A stretch of 64,000 nt of DNA, taken from JABDGM01 sp046349975 (lineage in GTDB: Bacteria; Planctomycetota; Planctomycetia; Pirellulales; Lacipirellulaceae). The notes under the pieces are model-generated. The model saw nothing but the letters and a program-made list of their open reading frames with translations. It was not told the DNA's origin and ran no database searches. Position numbers and translations under genes: made by a program. The stretch lies in the NCBI GenBank assembly GCA_046349975.1, contig JAXMBH010000006.1, positions 219,954 through 283,953 on the forward strand, read 5' to 3'. Each line of letters opens with the position of its first letter. Position 1 is the stretch's first letter. Below, one piece after another: positions 25,637 to 34,826 of this stretch.

Positions 25637-27568
25637 TCACGGCCGGCCGCTGCGCAGTGGATTTTCCCGGCTGAACGGCGTCGGCTTCACATGCTTCACG
25701 CGCAGCCAAGTGAGATACGGCGAGCCGCCGTCGCCGGCACTGGCGAAGTCGCAGAGCGTAAGCTTCTTGCCGCCCTCGGAGTTGACCTCGATGGCCATCA
25801 TGGGTGCGTGCCGCTTGTTGATGCGAATTGGTTGATTGCGCGAGTCGCGGGCGTCCAGTGTGGGCACGTCTGGCGGGTCGACATCGTTCAGCCGGCGATC
25901 GTACGCCAGCAGGATCGGACCACGGTAGATCGAAACCTTACCCTCGCATTCGCGTTCGCCCACCCAATAGTGCAGCGAAAGATCGAGCTCAAGCTCGATT
26001 GAATCGCCGGGCTGCCACTCGCGTTCAATGGTTAAGTATGTTCCCGGCTTCACGTCGTCGATGGCCTCGCCCTTTACTTTCACCCGGGTGTTCGCCGACC
26101 AATAAGGAATGCGCAGCCGCAGTGCGAAGCGTGATGGCCTGCTGGGCGCGACGGTTATTTGGATGTGGCCATCGCGCGGATAGTCGGACATCACTTTTAA
26201 TTGTACGTTCGTGCCCTCGATCAGCGCGCTCTCCAAGGTTCCCGGGCCATACCAATTCAAAATAATTCCAGACTGGTCGCGCAGGACGGCCCATTCACTG
26301 AGCAGGCCGAGACCGCGCGGGGCATTGACGCTGCAACAATTCAGTTCGGGCGAGCCTTCGCGAGCCTGAAATACAATCTCGTGCGCGCTGGCGCGGCGCA
26401 CGCCTTCCATCGGCGTGTTATACGTGGCCCAGCGACCCGTTGGCGACCACATGCCAAGCCCGGAGTTGAGCAGCGACAATTCCAGCTCATCGGCGACCAC
26501 CGAGTTGCCCGTTAGCTTGAGCATTTCGGTGGACATTGTCATCCAGGCGACCGTGCAACACGTTTCAATCGCGCCCGGGTGATAAGGGTTTCCTTGCGCC
26601 TGCTCGCCGGAGGAGAATCCGCCGTTATTGTGCCGGTCCAGTTTTACGATGCTCCACCACCAATGCTCGAAAGCTTGCCGATAGCGATCGTCGCCTGAGG
26701 CGTAATACAACTCGACCAGACCGAGAATCGGATGCAGGCTCTCCCACCGAGGCTTCGACGTTTGAAAGAACTCGCGCGAGCCGGCCGCGGTGTTAATGTA
26801 GTCGCCGGCGAGCATGTTGCCCGCCGCATCGTGGGTCGCAAACTCTTCGGCAAGTTGCCGAGCCAAATCCAAGTAACGTCGCTCGCCGGTGGCGCGATAC
26901 AGCAGGCACAGTGAGTGCACCGGCGCCAGATTCATTTCGGTTGAACCGGTATCGACGAGCCGTGGCCGCTTGTCGCCGAGAAATCGCTCGCACAGCAAGT
27001 CGCCGATGCGCCGTGCGGCGTCGAGCGTTCGTTCGTCGCCCGTTTCCCGTGACCACTCGAGTAGCCCAACCATGATGTGATAGTGTCCCCACGCATCCCA
27101 CGTGGGACCGGTAGTTCCTTTTCCCACATTGGGCGCCGAGCCGGCGAGTCGCGAACCGCGAGGCCAGGGGCCGAGATATCCGTCCTCCGCCTGCAAGGAG
27201 CACAGTTCGCGCACGAATTCCTGCAGATAGCTACGCAACGCTTCATCGTGCGTCAACCGGTATACCTGGACCGCGCCGGTGAGGTACTTGCCGGCAAATT
27301 CGCCGGCCCACGGTTCCAAAGCGCGCAGCGGCTGCCGGTCGCGATCGCGAAAGATATCAAGCATCGCCGGATTCGCATCGGGAGCTATGAGCAACCACTG
27401 CTGCGTGACGCCCCGCAAATAGTGGGCGATATCGCCGCCCAACTCAAGTTGCGTTTCCGGCGCACGCTGAAACAATGGCTGTCGCACCAACCGCGGTACC
27501 GCCGGCTCCGATGCGGCGATAGGCCCGGGTATCGCTGCCATCACGCTAAACCAAATAATGTATTTCAT
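25637..27568 (-). CDS. GH127 family beta-L-arabinofuranosidase (DUF1680)
   Basis: 643 aa from the ATG at 27568, which gives a signal peptide (YIIWFSVMAAIPGPIAAS); an upstream start would add a spurious 30 residues. The (alpha/alpha)6 barrel contains the GH127 features: GGFSSGEQ (E322), ETCCTVAWMTMS (E335, C337) and LNCCSVNAPRGLGLL (C411, C412). In characterised members these Glu and Cys residues bind zinc and the first Cys of the CC pair is the nucleophile. The C-terminal beta-sandwich contains RIPYWSANTRVKVKG. The enzyme removes beta-L-arabinofuranose or related sugars; the export signal suggests periplasmic action. Confidence 0.9.
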   Translation of the reverse strand: MKYIIWFSVMAAIPGPIAASEPAVPRLVRQPLFQRAPETQLELGGDIAHYLRGVTQQWLLIAPDANPAMLDIFRDRDRQPLRALEPWAGEFAGKYLTGAVQVYRLTHDEALRSYLQEFVRELCSLQAEDGYLGPWPRGSRLAGSAPNVGKGTTGPTWDAWGHYHIMVGLLEWSRETGDERTLDAARRIGDLLCERFLGDKRPRLVDTGSTEMNLAPVHSLCLLYRATGERRYLDLARQLAEEFATHDAAGNMLAGDYINTAAGSREFFQTSKPRWESLHPILGLVELYYASGDDRYRQAFEHWWWSIVKLDRHNNGGFSSGEQAQGNPYHPGAIETCCTVAWMTMSTEMLKLTGNSVVADELELSLLNSGLGMWSPTGRWATYNTPMEGVRRASAHEIVFQAREGSPELNCCSVNAPRGLGLLSEWAVLRDQSGIILNWYGPGTLESALIEGTNVQLKVMSDYPRDGHIQITVAPSRPSRFALRLRIPYWSANTRVKVKGEAIDDVKPGTYLTIEREWQPGDSIELELDLSLHYWVGERECEGKVSIYRGPILLAYDRRLNDVDPPDVPTLDARDSRNQPIRINKRHAPMMAIEVNSEGGKKLTLCDFASAGDGGSPYLTWLRVKHVKPTPFSRENPLRSGRP

Positions 27569-27755
27569 AAGCCGATCCACCCCACAGCGGCATGCCGGGG
27601 TAACCTTGAAGCGGACGATAGTTGCCCATTCCGGCAGCACCGCCAGAACGAATATCAAAGCAGTATGATCTTCCCAGTCGGCAATTTAAACTAAAGCGAC
27701 GGGTCCAGCATTGGAACTGCTACCGATAGCAAATGTCAACTTTTTCGAGACTGTC

Positions 27756-28972
27756 ATGGGCCACCTCAATCGCCGTTCCTTTCTTACTCGAGCTGCCGCT
27801 GGAGTTTCGACCCTGGCGCTCGCCACAGCCGCAAATCTCGCTGTACTTGAGGCAGAAGAATCGAAACCCTCGGCCTTGTCGTTTCCACCGCTGAAGAAGA
27901 AATATCGCGCGGCAGCGGTCGGTTCGACGGGCCATGGTGATTTTGGCCATGGTATCGACCTGGCTCTCGTCGGCCTGCCGGGCGTTGAGTTTGTCGCAAT
28001 TGCTGACGACGACGCCACAGGGTTGAAGGAGGCAGGAAAGCGATGCCAGGTCGCCCGCCTGTATGATGACTACCGCACCATGCTGGAGAAAGAGAAGGTG
28101 GATCTCGTTACCGTCTGCATGCGGCATGTCGATCGGCATGAAGAAATCGTCACGCACTGCGCGGCGGCCGGTAAACACGTTTATACGGAGAAACCAGTTG
28201 CGGCCGATCTGATGAGTTTTGACCGCATGGTCGCCGCCTGCGACAAGGCGGGCGTTAAATTAGGGGTCGGCCTGCCGAATCACGTGTCACCCGCCATTCG
28301 CGAAGCGCTCTCCATGGTGCGCGACGGCAAGTTCGGCACGCTCCGTGCGTTACGAGCACAAGGCAATGCGATCCGCGGGGCGGCGGCGAGGACCTTGTCG
28401 TCTTAGGCTATCACATGTTGGACCTCATGTGCCTGTTTGCCGGCACACCCAAATGGACGTTCGCGCAAGTGCTCGTCGGCGATCGCGACGCGGAGAAAAG
28501 CGATGCCCATTCCGGCTCCGAGCCCGTGGGTCCAGTCGCCGGCGATGCGGTCGCGGCGATGTTCGGCTTTGACAACCAAGTCCATGGCTACTTTCAATCG
28601 CACGCCAACAAGGACTCGACGAATGACCGGTTCAGCCTCGAGATCGAATGCACGAACGGCCGGCTGGCGATTCGCAACCTGGCCCACGTCGTGTGGGTCG
28701 AAGGCGTCGCGTTCGATCCAGCCAAGAAACACCAGTGGCGCTCGGTCGCGGTCCCTGATTGGGACCACTTATCGAACGCCGACAAGTATAAATGGGGCCA
28801 TCAGCGGTTGATTCTCGATGTGCTGGCGGCCGCGGAAGAAAACCGTGAGCCGGCCACCGGTATCCACACGGTGCGCTGGACACAAGAACTGATCCAGAGC
28901 ATTTACGCATCGCATCTTGCGAGGGCACGGATCGCGCTGCCGCTCGAGCATCGCGAGCACCCGCTGTGGTAG
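27756..28972 (+). pseudogene. GFO/IDH/MocA oxidoreductase with Tat signal, broken by a -1 frameshift
   Basis: The first frame (27756-28406) starts MGHLNRRSFLTRAAAG, a twin-arginine signal, followed by a Rossmann segment (AAVGSTGHGDFGHGI) and the family motif EKP (145-147 in YTEKPVAAD). It ends at a stop at 28404. The rest of the protein continues in the next frame with RGGGEDLVVLGYHMLDLM and runs to 28972. Restoring one nucleotide between about 28362 and 28376 rejoins the halves into a protein of about 405 aa, the normal size. These are NAD(P)-dependent sugar dehydrogenase-like proteins. The break could be a genuine mutation or a sequencing error; no other lesion is visible. Confidence 0.85.
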
Positions 28973-29062
28973 CCGTGTCGGCACCATTCGAGCACAACTT
29001 GGGAGTATCGCTTATCGGATTGGAAGCTATCTCTAACACTCATTTCGTAGGAGTAGCCTTCG

Positions 29063-29668
29063 ATGTACTCGATTCTCAAATCAGAGGAGTTTCGCCACGC
29101 TTATCATCAAGCTTTAGATCATACCGAGCATAATCCGGAGGCACAGCGACTAGCCGCTCGCGATGTGATCGACAAATACTTTGAGGTGCAGCCGGTCTTG
29201 CCAAACACGCCTTTCGATCCAGAAGCTGTGTACTTCACCGAGCATCCGATCGAGGTGGCAAGGCACTATAAGTTTTTGGTGCCCGGCACTATTCACCCAG
29301 AACTGGCGCCGGGACCGCTGCTGCTACTGGTTCCGAAAGCAAGCCCGGCGACGCGCTGCGTCGAAGCGAAGCAATTTAGCGCCGCCATTTCGGCCGTAGA
29401 AGCTGTGCGATTAACGCTGATGCCGGAGCGAATCAACGGCATTATCTCGTTCATTCTCGATGCCATGCGCTTCAATGAGCATCACGACATGGTGAGTTGC
29501 GAAAGAGCGATTGGCACGGCCCTCGACCATTTTAATCGCGCGGCCAACGAGGGTCTTCGCCATATCACATCGGAGTCGGAACGAGGCAAACGGGCGAACG
29601 AGGTTGCCGGCACGCGACGCACGCTTGCCGATTTGCGCAAGAACCTTCAAGCAGAATCCCATGCCTGA
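29063..29668 (+). CDS. Hypothetical soluble protein
   Basis: 201 aa. GGAG is well spaced before the ATG. No signal peptide or membrane segment is present. The sequence is acidic to neutral and mostly helical, with a central beta-containing segment (VARHYKFLVPGTIHPEL, then GPLLLLVPKA). The last 60 residues are helical and charged. I do not recognise the family. It stands alone between the oxidoreductase pseudogene and the kinase, with real-protein codon use throughout. Confidence 0.7.
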   Translation: MYSILKSEEFRHAYHQALDHTEHNPEAQRLAARDVIDKYFEVQPVLPNTPFDPEAVYFTEHPIEVARHYKFLVPGTIHPELAPGPLLLLVPKASPATRCVEAKQFSAAISAVEAVRLTLMPERINGIISFILDAMRFNEHHDMVSCERAIGTALDHFNRAANEGLRHITSESERGKRANEVAGTRRTLADLRKNLQAESHA

Positions 29669-29801
29669 ACCGCCGCAACGGCGACGCTCGCTCGGCCGCC
29701 CAGCAGAGCAGCTTCAAGAGCGCAAGCTAGCCCGGGACGTAATCCATATCGAGGCGATAGGCCACGGAAATACAGGTCGTTTAAACCATTTAGCAAACTA
29801 G
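29661..29801 (+). CDS. Possible small basic protein overlapping the preceding stop
   Basis: 46 codons. The ATG overlaps the end of the preceding gene by 8 bp, which would allow translational coupling. The product begins MPEPPQRRRSLGRPAEQLQE and has no recognised domain. There is no independent ribosome binding site or homology evidence, so it may be chance. Confidence 0.22.
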   Translation: MPEPPQRRRSLGRPAEQLQERKLARDVIHIEAIGHGNTGRLNHLAN

Positions 29802-30026
29802 CAAAGTCGGCCCAGGCCGGCGCCCCATATATCTTGGCAACCAGGGTGCCTTACCTAACAGTGCTGCCCAGCTTCCCGCCGTGTAGTGGAAACCAAGCGA
29901 CATTCGAGGTCCTGCTCACTCGTTCGGGTCCTTACGTTGACCACCGGACCGCCCTGTTGCTAACGTGGAACTTTGCTCCAACACCTGCTTATGCAGTAAG
30001 CGCAACTTTTCTGCCAGAGACTACGG
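29802..30026. other. Non-coding region before the kinase gene
   Basis: The gap between the 201-aa gene and the kinase is 358 bp, or 225 bp after the doubtful small frame. I see no sigma-factor gene, RNA gene or clear promoter motif in it. An in-frame TAA at 29997 limits the kinase start to the GTG at 30027. Confidence 0.4.
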
Positions 30027-33000
30027 GTGTCACACTGGTCTGAACCATCGCGATCGTCGCCGCCGCTATCTGGGGAACCAGGGCCGTCCGCCATCCAGGC
30101 TGACGAAGAGGCAACCTTTCCCCGTACGTTGGGCGATCTGGTGCTGCTTCGCGAGCTCGGCCGCGGCGGAATGGGGATCGTCTACGAAGCGGAACAACGT
30201 TCAATGGGCCGCCGCGTGGCGGTCAAAATCCTGCCGCAAAACGCGTTTCTCGACAACAAGCTATTGCAACGCTTTCAGAACGAGATTCGCGCTGTCGCCG
30301 CGCTGGATCATCCGCATATTGTGGCGATCTACGGCATGGGGATGGAACAGGGCTGTCACTTCTTCACAATGCAGCTCGTTCGCGGACCTTCGCTTGCCGA
30401 CATCTTGGCCGAAATGCGCCGAACGCATGCAGGCGGAAATATTGCCGACACTGGGGACACAACGGCACAAACAGCACATGCGGCCGAACTTGGCCCGTTT
30501 GCACACGATGAGTATTACCGCCGTGTGGCGGCAATGGGCCGGCAGGGTTGCCAAGCTCTTCAGCATGCCCACGACGTCGGCATTCTTCACCGCGATATCA
30601 AGCCGAGCAATCTTCTAATCGATGCCGACCGGCGGCTCTTTGTGACCGATTTCGGCCTCGCCAGAATCGAAGCGGAACCGGCCCTCACGGCGACCGGCAT
30701 GATCGTGGGAACCCTGCGCTATATGGCGCCGGAACAGGCCCTGGTCCAGGGCGGAGTTGTTGATCACCGAGTCGATATCTACGCGCTCGGCGCGAGCCTC
30801 TATGAACTACTTTGCCTGCAGCCAGCTTTTGCCGAGTCGGACCATGCTCGCTTGCTGATGCAAATCGCGTTGGAAGACCCCACTCGTTTGAGAAGGATCG
30901 ATCGCCGAATTCCCCTCGAATTAGAGACGATCGTCCATAAGGCGATGGCGAAGGAGCCGCGCGAGCGCTATCCATCGGCCAGCGCCATGGCGGCCGACTT
31001 GCAGGCATTTCTTGACGGCCGGCCGATCGTGGCGCGACCGGCAACGCTCGTCGATCGCGTACGGAGCTGGTCACGCCGACATACCGGCATCGTGCGAGTG
31101 GCGCTCGCCAGCTTAATCCTGCTGACTGTACTTCTCGCAATCAGCACTTTTTTCGTTCGCCGCGCTCAACTCAGGACTGCGGAGGCTCTAGATCGGGCAT
31201 CGAACTTGCTTTACGTTGCCGACATCGCTTCCGCCTACCAAGCCTACGAAATTGGCTGGCCTGAGGAGGCGCGACGAATACTCGATCAATACAAGCCACA
31301 GCAGGCGGAACTGGACCGCCGGGGGCTCGAATGGCATCTCCTCGACGCCAGTCTCGAACGGCCGGATTGCACTTTCCTCACGGGGCACAAGGGGGCCGTT
31401 ACGGAAATAGCGCTATTCCCAGACCACCGACGCTTGGCAAGCGTGGGCAACGACGGCACCTTGCGCCTGTGGGATCTGGTCGAGCGCAAACTTCTGCGCA
31501 CGATTGAGTTGACCGGCGACGAGTTGCAATCTGTTGCAGTGTCACCCAGCGGGCGTTACGTCGCCGCGGGCAGCGACCACTTGTTTCTATGCGATCTCGC
31601 GAGCGACGCACCAGCCAAGGAGATCTTCAAAGCCGGATATACGATTGAGTCGCTGGCATTTCATCCGACGTTGGAACGCATCGCGGCCGGAGTTCGCTAC
31701 GACAATGTGTGTTTGCTTGATTTTAACGGCGAAATAATAAAGCAGGTCACATGCGGCGCCCGAGTTGAGTCGCTCGAATTTTCAGCGGATGGAGCGCTGC
31801 TGGCCTTTCCCAACAAAATCGACACCGGCCGAGGCGATACTCGGGGCGTCGCGGAGATCTGGAAATCAGACCTGTCGGGTCTTGAATACACCATCCGAGA
31901 TACCGCAAACGACCCAGCTAATATTATGATCGCGCGGTTCGTCCCAGATAGCACCTCGCTGCTGGGTGCCGATATGTACGCGGCCAAGGCAATTATCTTT
32001 GGCTTTTCCAATAATCTCGCCGTCGCAAAGCCGCCCTCTCGAGGCCTCATTCGAGATGTCGCGGTCGGTCCAGATGGTAAAACAGTTGCGATTGCCTACC
32101 ACAGTGGTCAGGTCGAGTTTCTCGACCTGCAACAGACGGGCGACGGCAAGCCTGCTTTTCCCGCCTGGCCCAAGGCGTTCACTGCCCATCGCGGTGTGAC
32201 TTCGTGCGTGCGTTATCTGGATCAACGAACCCTCGTGACCGCCGGTGAGGATGGCGTTATCGCTATCTGGAATCTTCCACCAAGCGCAGCAGTCGCAACG
32301 CGCGCTTCTGCCGGGTCGATTACGGGCGTGAAAGTGTCGCCCGATGGGCAACTCATGATGGCAACCAATTTGAATGGCTGGACATTGTCGGAGACACAAT
32401 CCGCACGGGTCACCACCAACTTTCACGATCAAGGCCAGCGGTTTGCATCACCGTCGTGGACGACGAAGGGCGATCGCGTCGCGATCGCATGCACGACGAG
32501 GGACATAACGACTGTGCTCGATCGTGAAGGAAAACAAACCTGGACAATCGATAGCGCTGGCGCAAGTTCGGCAGTCGCATTTTCCCCCGACTCATCGATG
32601 CTTGCTGCAATCGGAAATCAGTATTTTCAATTGTACGGCTCGGATTGCCCGGAACCAGTTTTCACGGAAAAACTCCCCAGCGGCGGTGTGGCAATCGCCT
32701 TTTCACCCGATGGTTCGACTGTTGCTTTCGGGGGACAGTTTCCCAGTATCCATCTACTCGATGTACGGAATCGAAAACCGTTGCCTCCTCTGGCGGGTTC
32801 GACTGAAACGAAGTGCATTGCCATCTCACCCGATGGTCGCACGCTGGTTTCCGGGCATAACGATGCCGTTCTAAGGTTCTGGAATCTGCCGAAACGAACG
32901 CTGCTCGCCGAATTGGTCGGGCATGAGCGCCCGATAAGCGAAATCATTTTCTCTGCCGATGGCCGTACGTTGCTCTCGAGCGGAGATGATGGCACGATCC

Positions 33001-33176
33001 GCCTGTGGTCGGTCAACCTTCACAAACCCTTTGGCGAGATATTTCGATTTTTGCCCAAGGGCGACAGCTGTTGCGCCCATTTGGGCGCATCGCGAGACAT
33101 GTCTGTGATCGCCGCCGCGTTCGAATCGGGCACATGCCCTGGGCAGAATCTGTTTCTCTGGAAGTGCAGCCGCTAG
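30027..33176 (+). CDS. Transmembrane Ser/Thr protein kinase with WD40 propeller
   Basis: 1,049 aa from a GTG start. The kinase domain lies at about 38-330: glycine loop GRGGMG (45-50), VAVK Lys (K67), HRD catalytic loop (188-190, GILHRDIKPSNLL), DFG (208-210) and the APEQ activation-segment end. All catalytic residues are present. A transmembrane helix at about 356-377 places the kinase in the cytoplasm and the rest outside it. Residues about 380-445 (ASNLLYVADIASAYQAYEIG) form the linker common to planctomycetal kinases of this type. WD40 repeats follow to the C-terminus (LASVGNDGTLRLWDL, LVTAGEDGVIAIWNL, LLSSGDDGTIRLWSV). The extracytoplasmic propeller is presumably the sensor. Unlike the kinase at 49.7 kb, no sigma-factor gene precedes it. 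Confidence 0.93.
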   Translation: MSHWSEPSRSSPPLSGEPGPSAIQADEEATFPRTLGDLVLLRELGRGGMGIVYEAEQRSMGRRVAVKILPQNAFLDNKLLQRFQNEIRAVAALDHPHIVAIYGMGMEQGCHFFTMQLVRGPSLADILAEMRRTHAGGNIADTGDTTAQTAHAAELGPFAHDEYYRRVAAMGRQGCQALQHAHDVGILHRDIKPSNLLIDADRRLFVTDFGLARIEAEPALTATGMIVGTLRYMAPEQALVQGGVVDHRVDIYALGASLYELLCLQPAFAESDHARLLMQIALEDPTRLRRIDRRIPLELETIVHKAMAKEPRERYPSASAMAADLQAFLDGRPIVARPATLVDRVRSWSRRHTGIVRVALASLILLTVLLAISTFFVRRAQLRTAEALDRASNLLYVADIASAYQAYEIGWPEEARRILDQYKPQQAELDRRGLEWHLLDASLERPDCTFLTGHKGAVTEIALFPDHRRLASVGNDGTLRLWDLVERKLLRTIELTGDELQSVAVSPSGRYVAAGSDHLFLCDLASDAPAKEIFKAGYTIESLAFHPTLERIAAGVRYDNVCLLDFNGEIIKQVTCGARVESLEFSADGALLAFPNKIDTGRGDTRGVAEIWKSDLSGLEYTIRDTANDPANIMIARFVPDSTSLLGADMYAAKAIIFGFSNNLAVAKPPSRGLIRDVAVGPDGKTVAIAYHSGQVEFLDLQQTGDGKPAFPAWPKAFTAHRGVTSCVRYLDQRTLVTAGEDGVIAIWNLPPSAAVATRASAGSITGVKVSPDGQLMMATNLNGWTLSETQSARVTTNFHDQGQRFASPSWTTKGDRVAIACTTRDITTVLDREGKQTWTIDSAGASSAVAFSPDSSMLAAIGNQYFQLYGSDCPEPVFTEKLPSGGVAIAFSPDGSTVAFGGQFPSIHLLDVRNRKPLPPLAGSTETKCIAISPDGRTLVSGHNDAVLRFWNLPKRTLLAELVGHERPISEIIFSADGRTLLSSGDDGTIRLWSVNLHKPFGEIFRFLPKGDSCCAHLGASRDMSVIAAAFESGTCPGQNLFLWKCSR

Positions 33177-33307
33177 CGCGATCATTCAACGCAGTTGGCA
33201 GCCCACCGCCATATCTACCGAGCGCGACGCACCCACGAACGAATGCAACAACAAATCGTTAGAGAGTTCTGAGGATGACGACAGGGCTGACGTGCGTAGC
33301 ACTTGCG

Positions 33308-34081
33308 CTACATTTGAACGCGTGTCCGCCGTGGTAAGACGAGAGAAGAAAGCCCGAGGGCGAGCAGCGCTAACACGCAAGGCTCGGGAACCACAGAGCC
33401 GCGACCGAGCGGACCAACTTGTCCGAAGTTTGCCCGCCACACGTCGAAATCGCCTGGGCCGATCGAACCATTCAAGTCACCATCAGCCGCTAGTGCGGTC
33501 GTGGAACCAAGTGTATCGCGCCACAGGACATAGTCCGCGGCGTCCACGACGCCATTGTGGTTATAGTCGCCCGAGATCGCGGTGGACACCGTGATCGTGC
33601 CCACATCCGTCGCCTGGATCGTGAGCGGATTTGCATTGGCGTCGGTCAATTCATTGAACTGGCCGAACATTAGCGGAAAGCTGCCGGTCGCGCCGAAGGG
33701 AATTTGGAATGGAACACGCACAAGGCTGAGCCCGTTCAACAGCGAACTGTTTGCCGGAAAAATGTCGATGCCAGCGAGCACCTTCTGTGCGCTGTTCGAG
33801 AAATTGAGCACATTGCCGTTAAGCAGCGGATTCGGGCCCAACTGAGCTGGCCCAAATGAGAGCGAATTCGACGTCGTAAACACATCGACGTTGAGCGAGG
33901 AAACACTTCGCTGCAAGTCGGCGCCGTCAACCTGGACACCGATATCAATGTAACCGGTGGCAGCCTGCGAGCCGCTCACGATTACCGCAACATCCGGTAT
34001 CGTAAACTGAATCGCCGCCTGCGTGGTGCCCGCGAGCAACACCAGCAGCAGCGTTCCAAGCAATGGGTAGTATCGTGCCAT
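33308..34081 (-). CDS. PEP-CTERM protein with cohesin-like core and dockerin repeats
   Basis: 257 aa from the ATG at 34081 (signal peptide YPLLGTLLLVLLAGTTQA). The core (about 20-165) is beta-rich with the layout of a cohesin jelly roll: VQVDGADLQRSVSSLNVDVF, then LVRVPFQIPFGATGSFPL and a final TIQATDVGTITVS. A dockerin segment follows (about 170-220): GDYNHNGVVDAADYVLWRD, then DGDLNGSIGPGDFDVWRAN. A PEP-CTERM tail (VVPEP, helix, PRRTR) ends the chain. It is last of four minus-strand genes that include the giant protein, 20 bp after its paralogue. The cohesin comparison is inference; dockerin and PEP-CTERM are clear. Confidence 0.85.
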   Translation of the reverse strand: MARYYPLLGTLLLVLLAGTTQAAIQFTIPDVAVIVSGSQAATGYIDIGVQVDGADLQRSVSSLNVDVFTTSNSLSFGPAQLGPNPLLNGNVLNFSNSAQKVLAGIDIFPANSSLLNGLSLVRVPFQIPFGATGSFPLMFGQFNELTDANANPLTIQATDVGTITVSTAISGDYNHNGVVDAADYVLWRDTLGSTTALAADGDLNGSIGPGDFDVWRANFGQVGPLGRGSVVPEPCVLALLALGLSSLVLPRRTRVQM

Positions 34082-34101
34082 TCGCCTGATCTCAATAACA
34101 A

Positions 34102-34755
34102 TTAGGCGAGGGCCGTGCGGCGCCGTAGCTTGACGACCACAAAGCCAAGCCCGCACAACGATGTCGCTACCACGAGTTGCTTCCAGCCAACGACTTCGGG
34201 AACTGAGGTGACGGAGATCGAACCGCCTATTAGAGTCAGCGGATAGGTCGTCACGGTGGTTCCACTGGTGTACGTGAACTCGTTCAGAGGACCGAAGTTC
34301 AGATGATAGGTGGTGCCGATGTTCCCTGCCGCGATGGTAAAGGGAATCTTGAGCAATCCGGCGCCATTGAACATCGGCACGCTGCTCGGAATGATTTCGT
34401 GAAGTGCACGGACATTCGTCGAAGTTCCATAGTCGCCGAAGAAACCACCGGTAAAGAGCGGCGACGTCGTTGCTGGTTGCGCCGCGGCAAACGACAGGCC
34501 GCTCCCATCGGTCGAAAAATCGAGATTAAACGAACTCGCCGGCGGCGGCGTGGCGAGATCTGCACCCGTAAGGGATAGGGCTACTTCCAACGTGCCCGAG
34601 GTCGGCACCACGTTGTCGCCAAAGACCGTAATGTCTGGCAAATCAATTACGATTGCACCGATCGCTGCCGGTGCCAACGCCACAGCGAGCACCGTGCATA
34701 ACAGTAGTCTGGCAATCACAGACCGTCGTGAACTATTTGGAATCATGTCTCGCAT
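34102..34755 (-). CDS. Exported PEP-CTERM-like protein, paralogue of the downstream gene
   Basis: 217 aa if started at 34755 (an ATG at 34746 is also possible); the 34839 start would put 28 residues before the signal peptide. The core (AIVIDLPDITVFGDNVVPTS, then GTLEVALSLTGADL, LKIPFTIAAGNIGTTYHL) parallels the downstream 257-aa protein strand by strand, without the dockerin segment. The C-terminus is a variant sorting tail: VPEV, a hydrophobic helix, and KLRRR. It lies 71 bp downstream of the giant gene on the same strand. Likely a surface-anchored partner of unknown function. Confidence 0.8.
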   Translation of the reverse strand: MRDMIPNSSRRSVIARLLLCTVLAVALAPAAIGAIVIDLPDITVFGDNVVPTSGTLEVALSLTGADLATPPPASSFNLDFSTDGSGLSFAAAQPATTSPLFTGGFFGDYGTSTNVRALHEIIPSSVPMFNGAGLLKIPFTIAAGNIGTTYHLNFGPLNEFTYTSGTTVTTYPLTLIGGSISVTSVPEVVGWKQLVVATSLCGLGFVVVKLRRRTALA

Positions 34756-34826
34756 GACTGAGTGCTCCGTTCTCGCCGGAAGTCTATCCAGGGTGTCAGC
34801 TGTCTTTATTATAATCACAAAACGGC

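Noticed and set aside
27569..29062. Transposon or insertion as the cause of the broken oxidoreductase
   Set aside because: No inverted repeats, target duplication or transposase; a single missing base explains the break.
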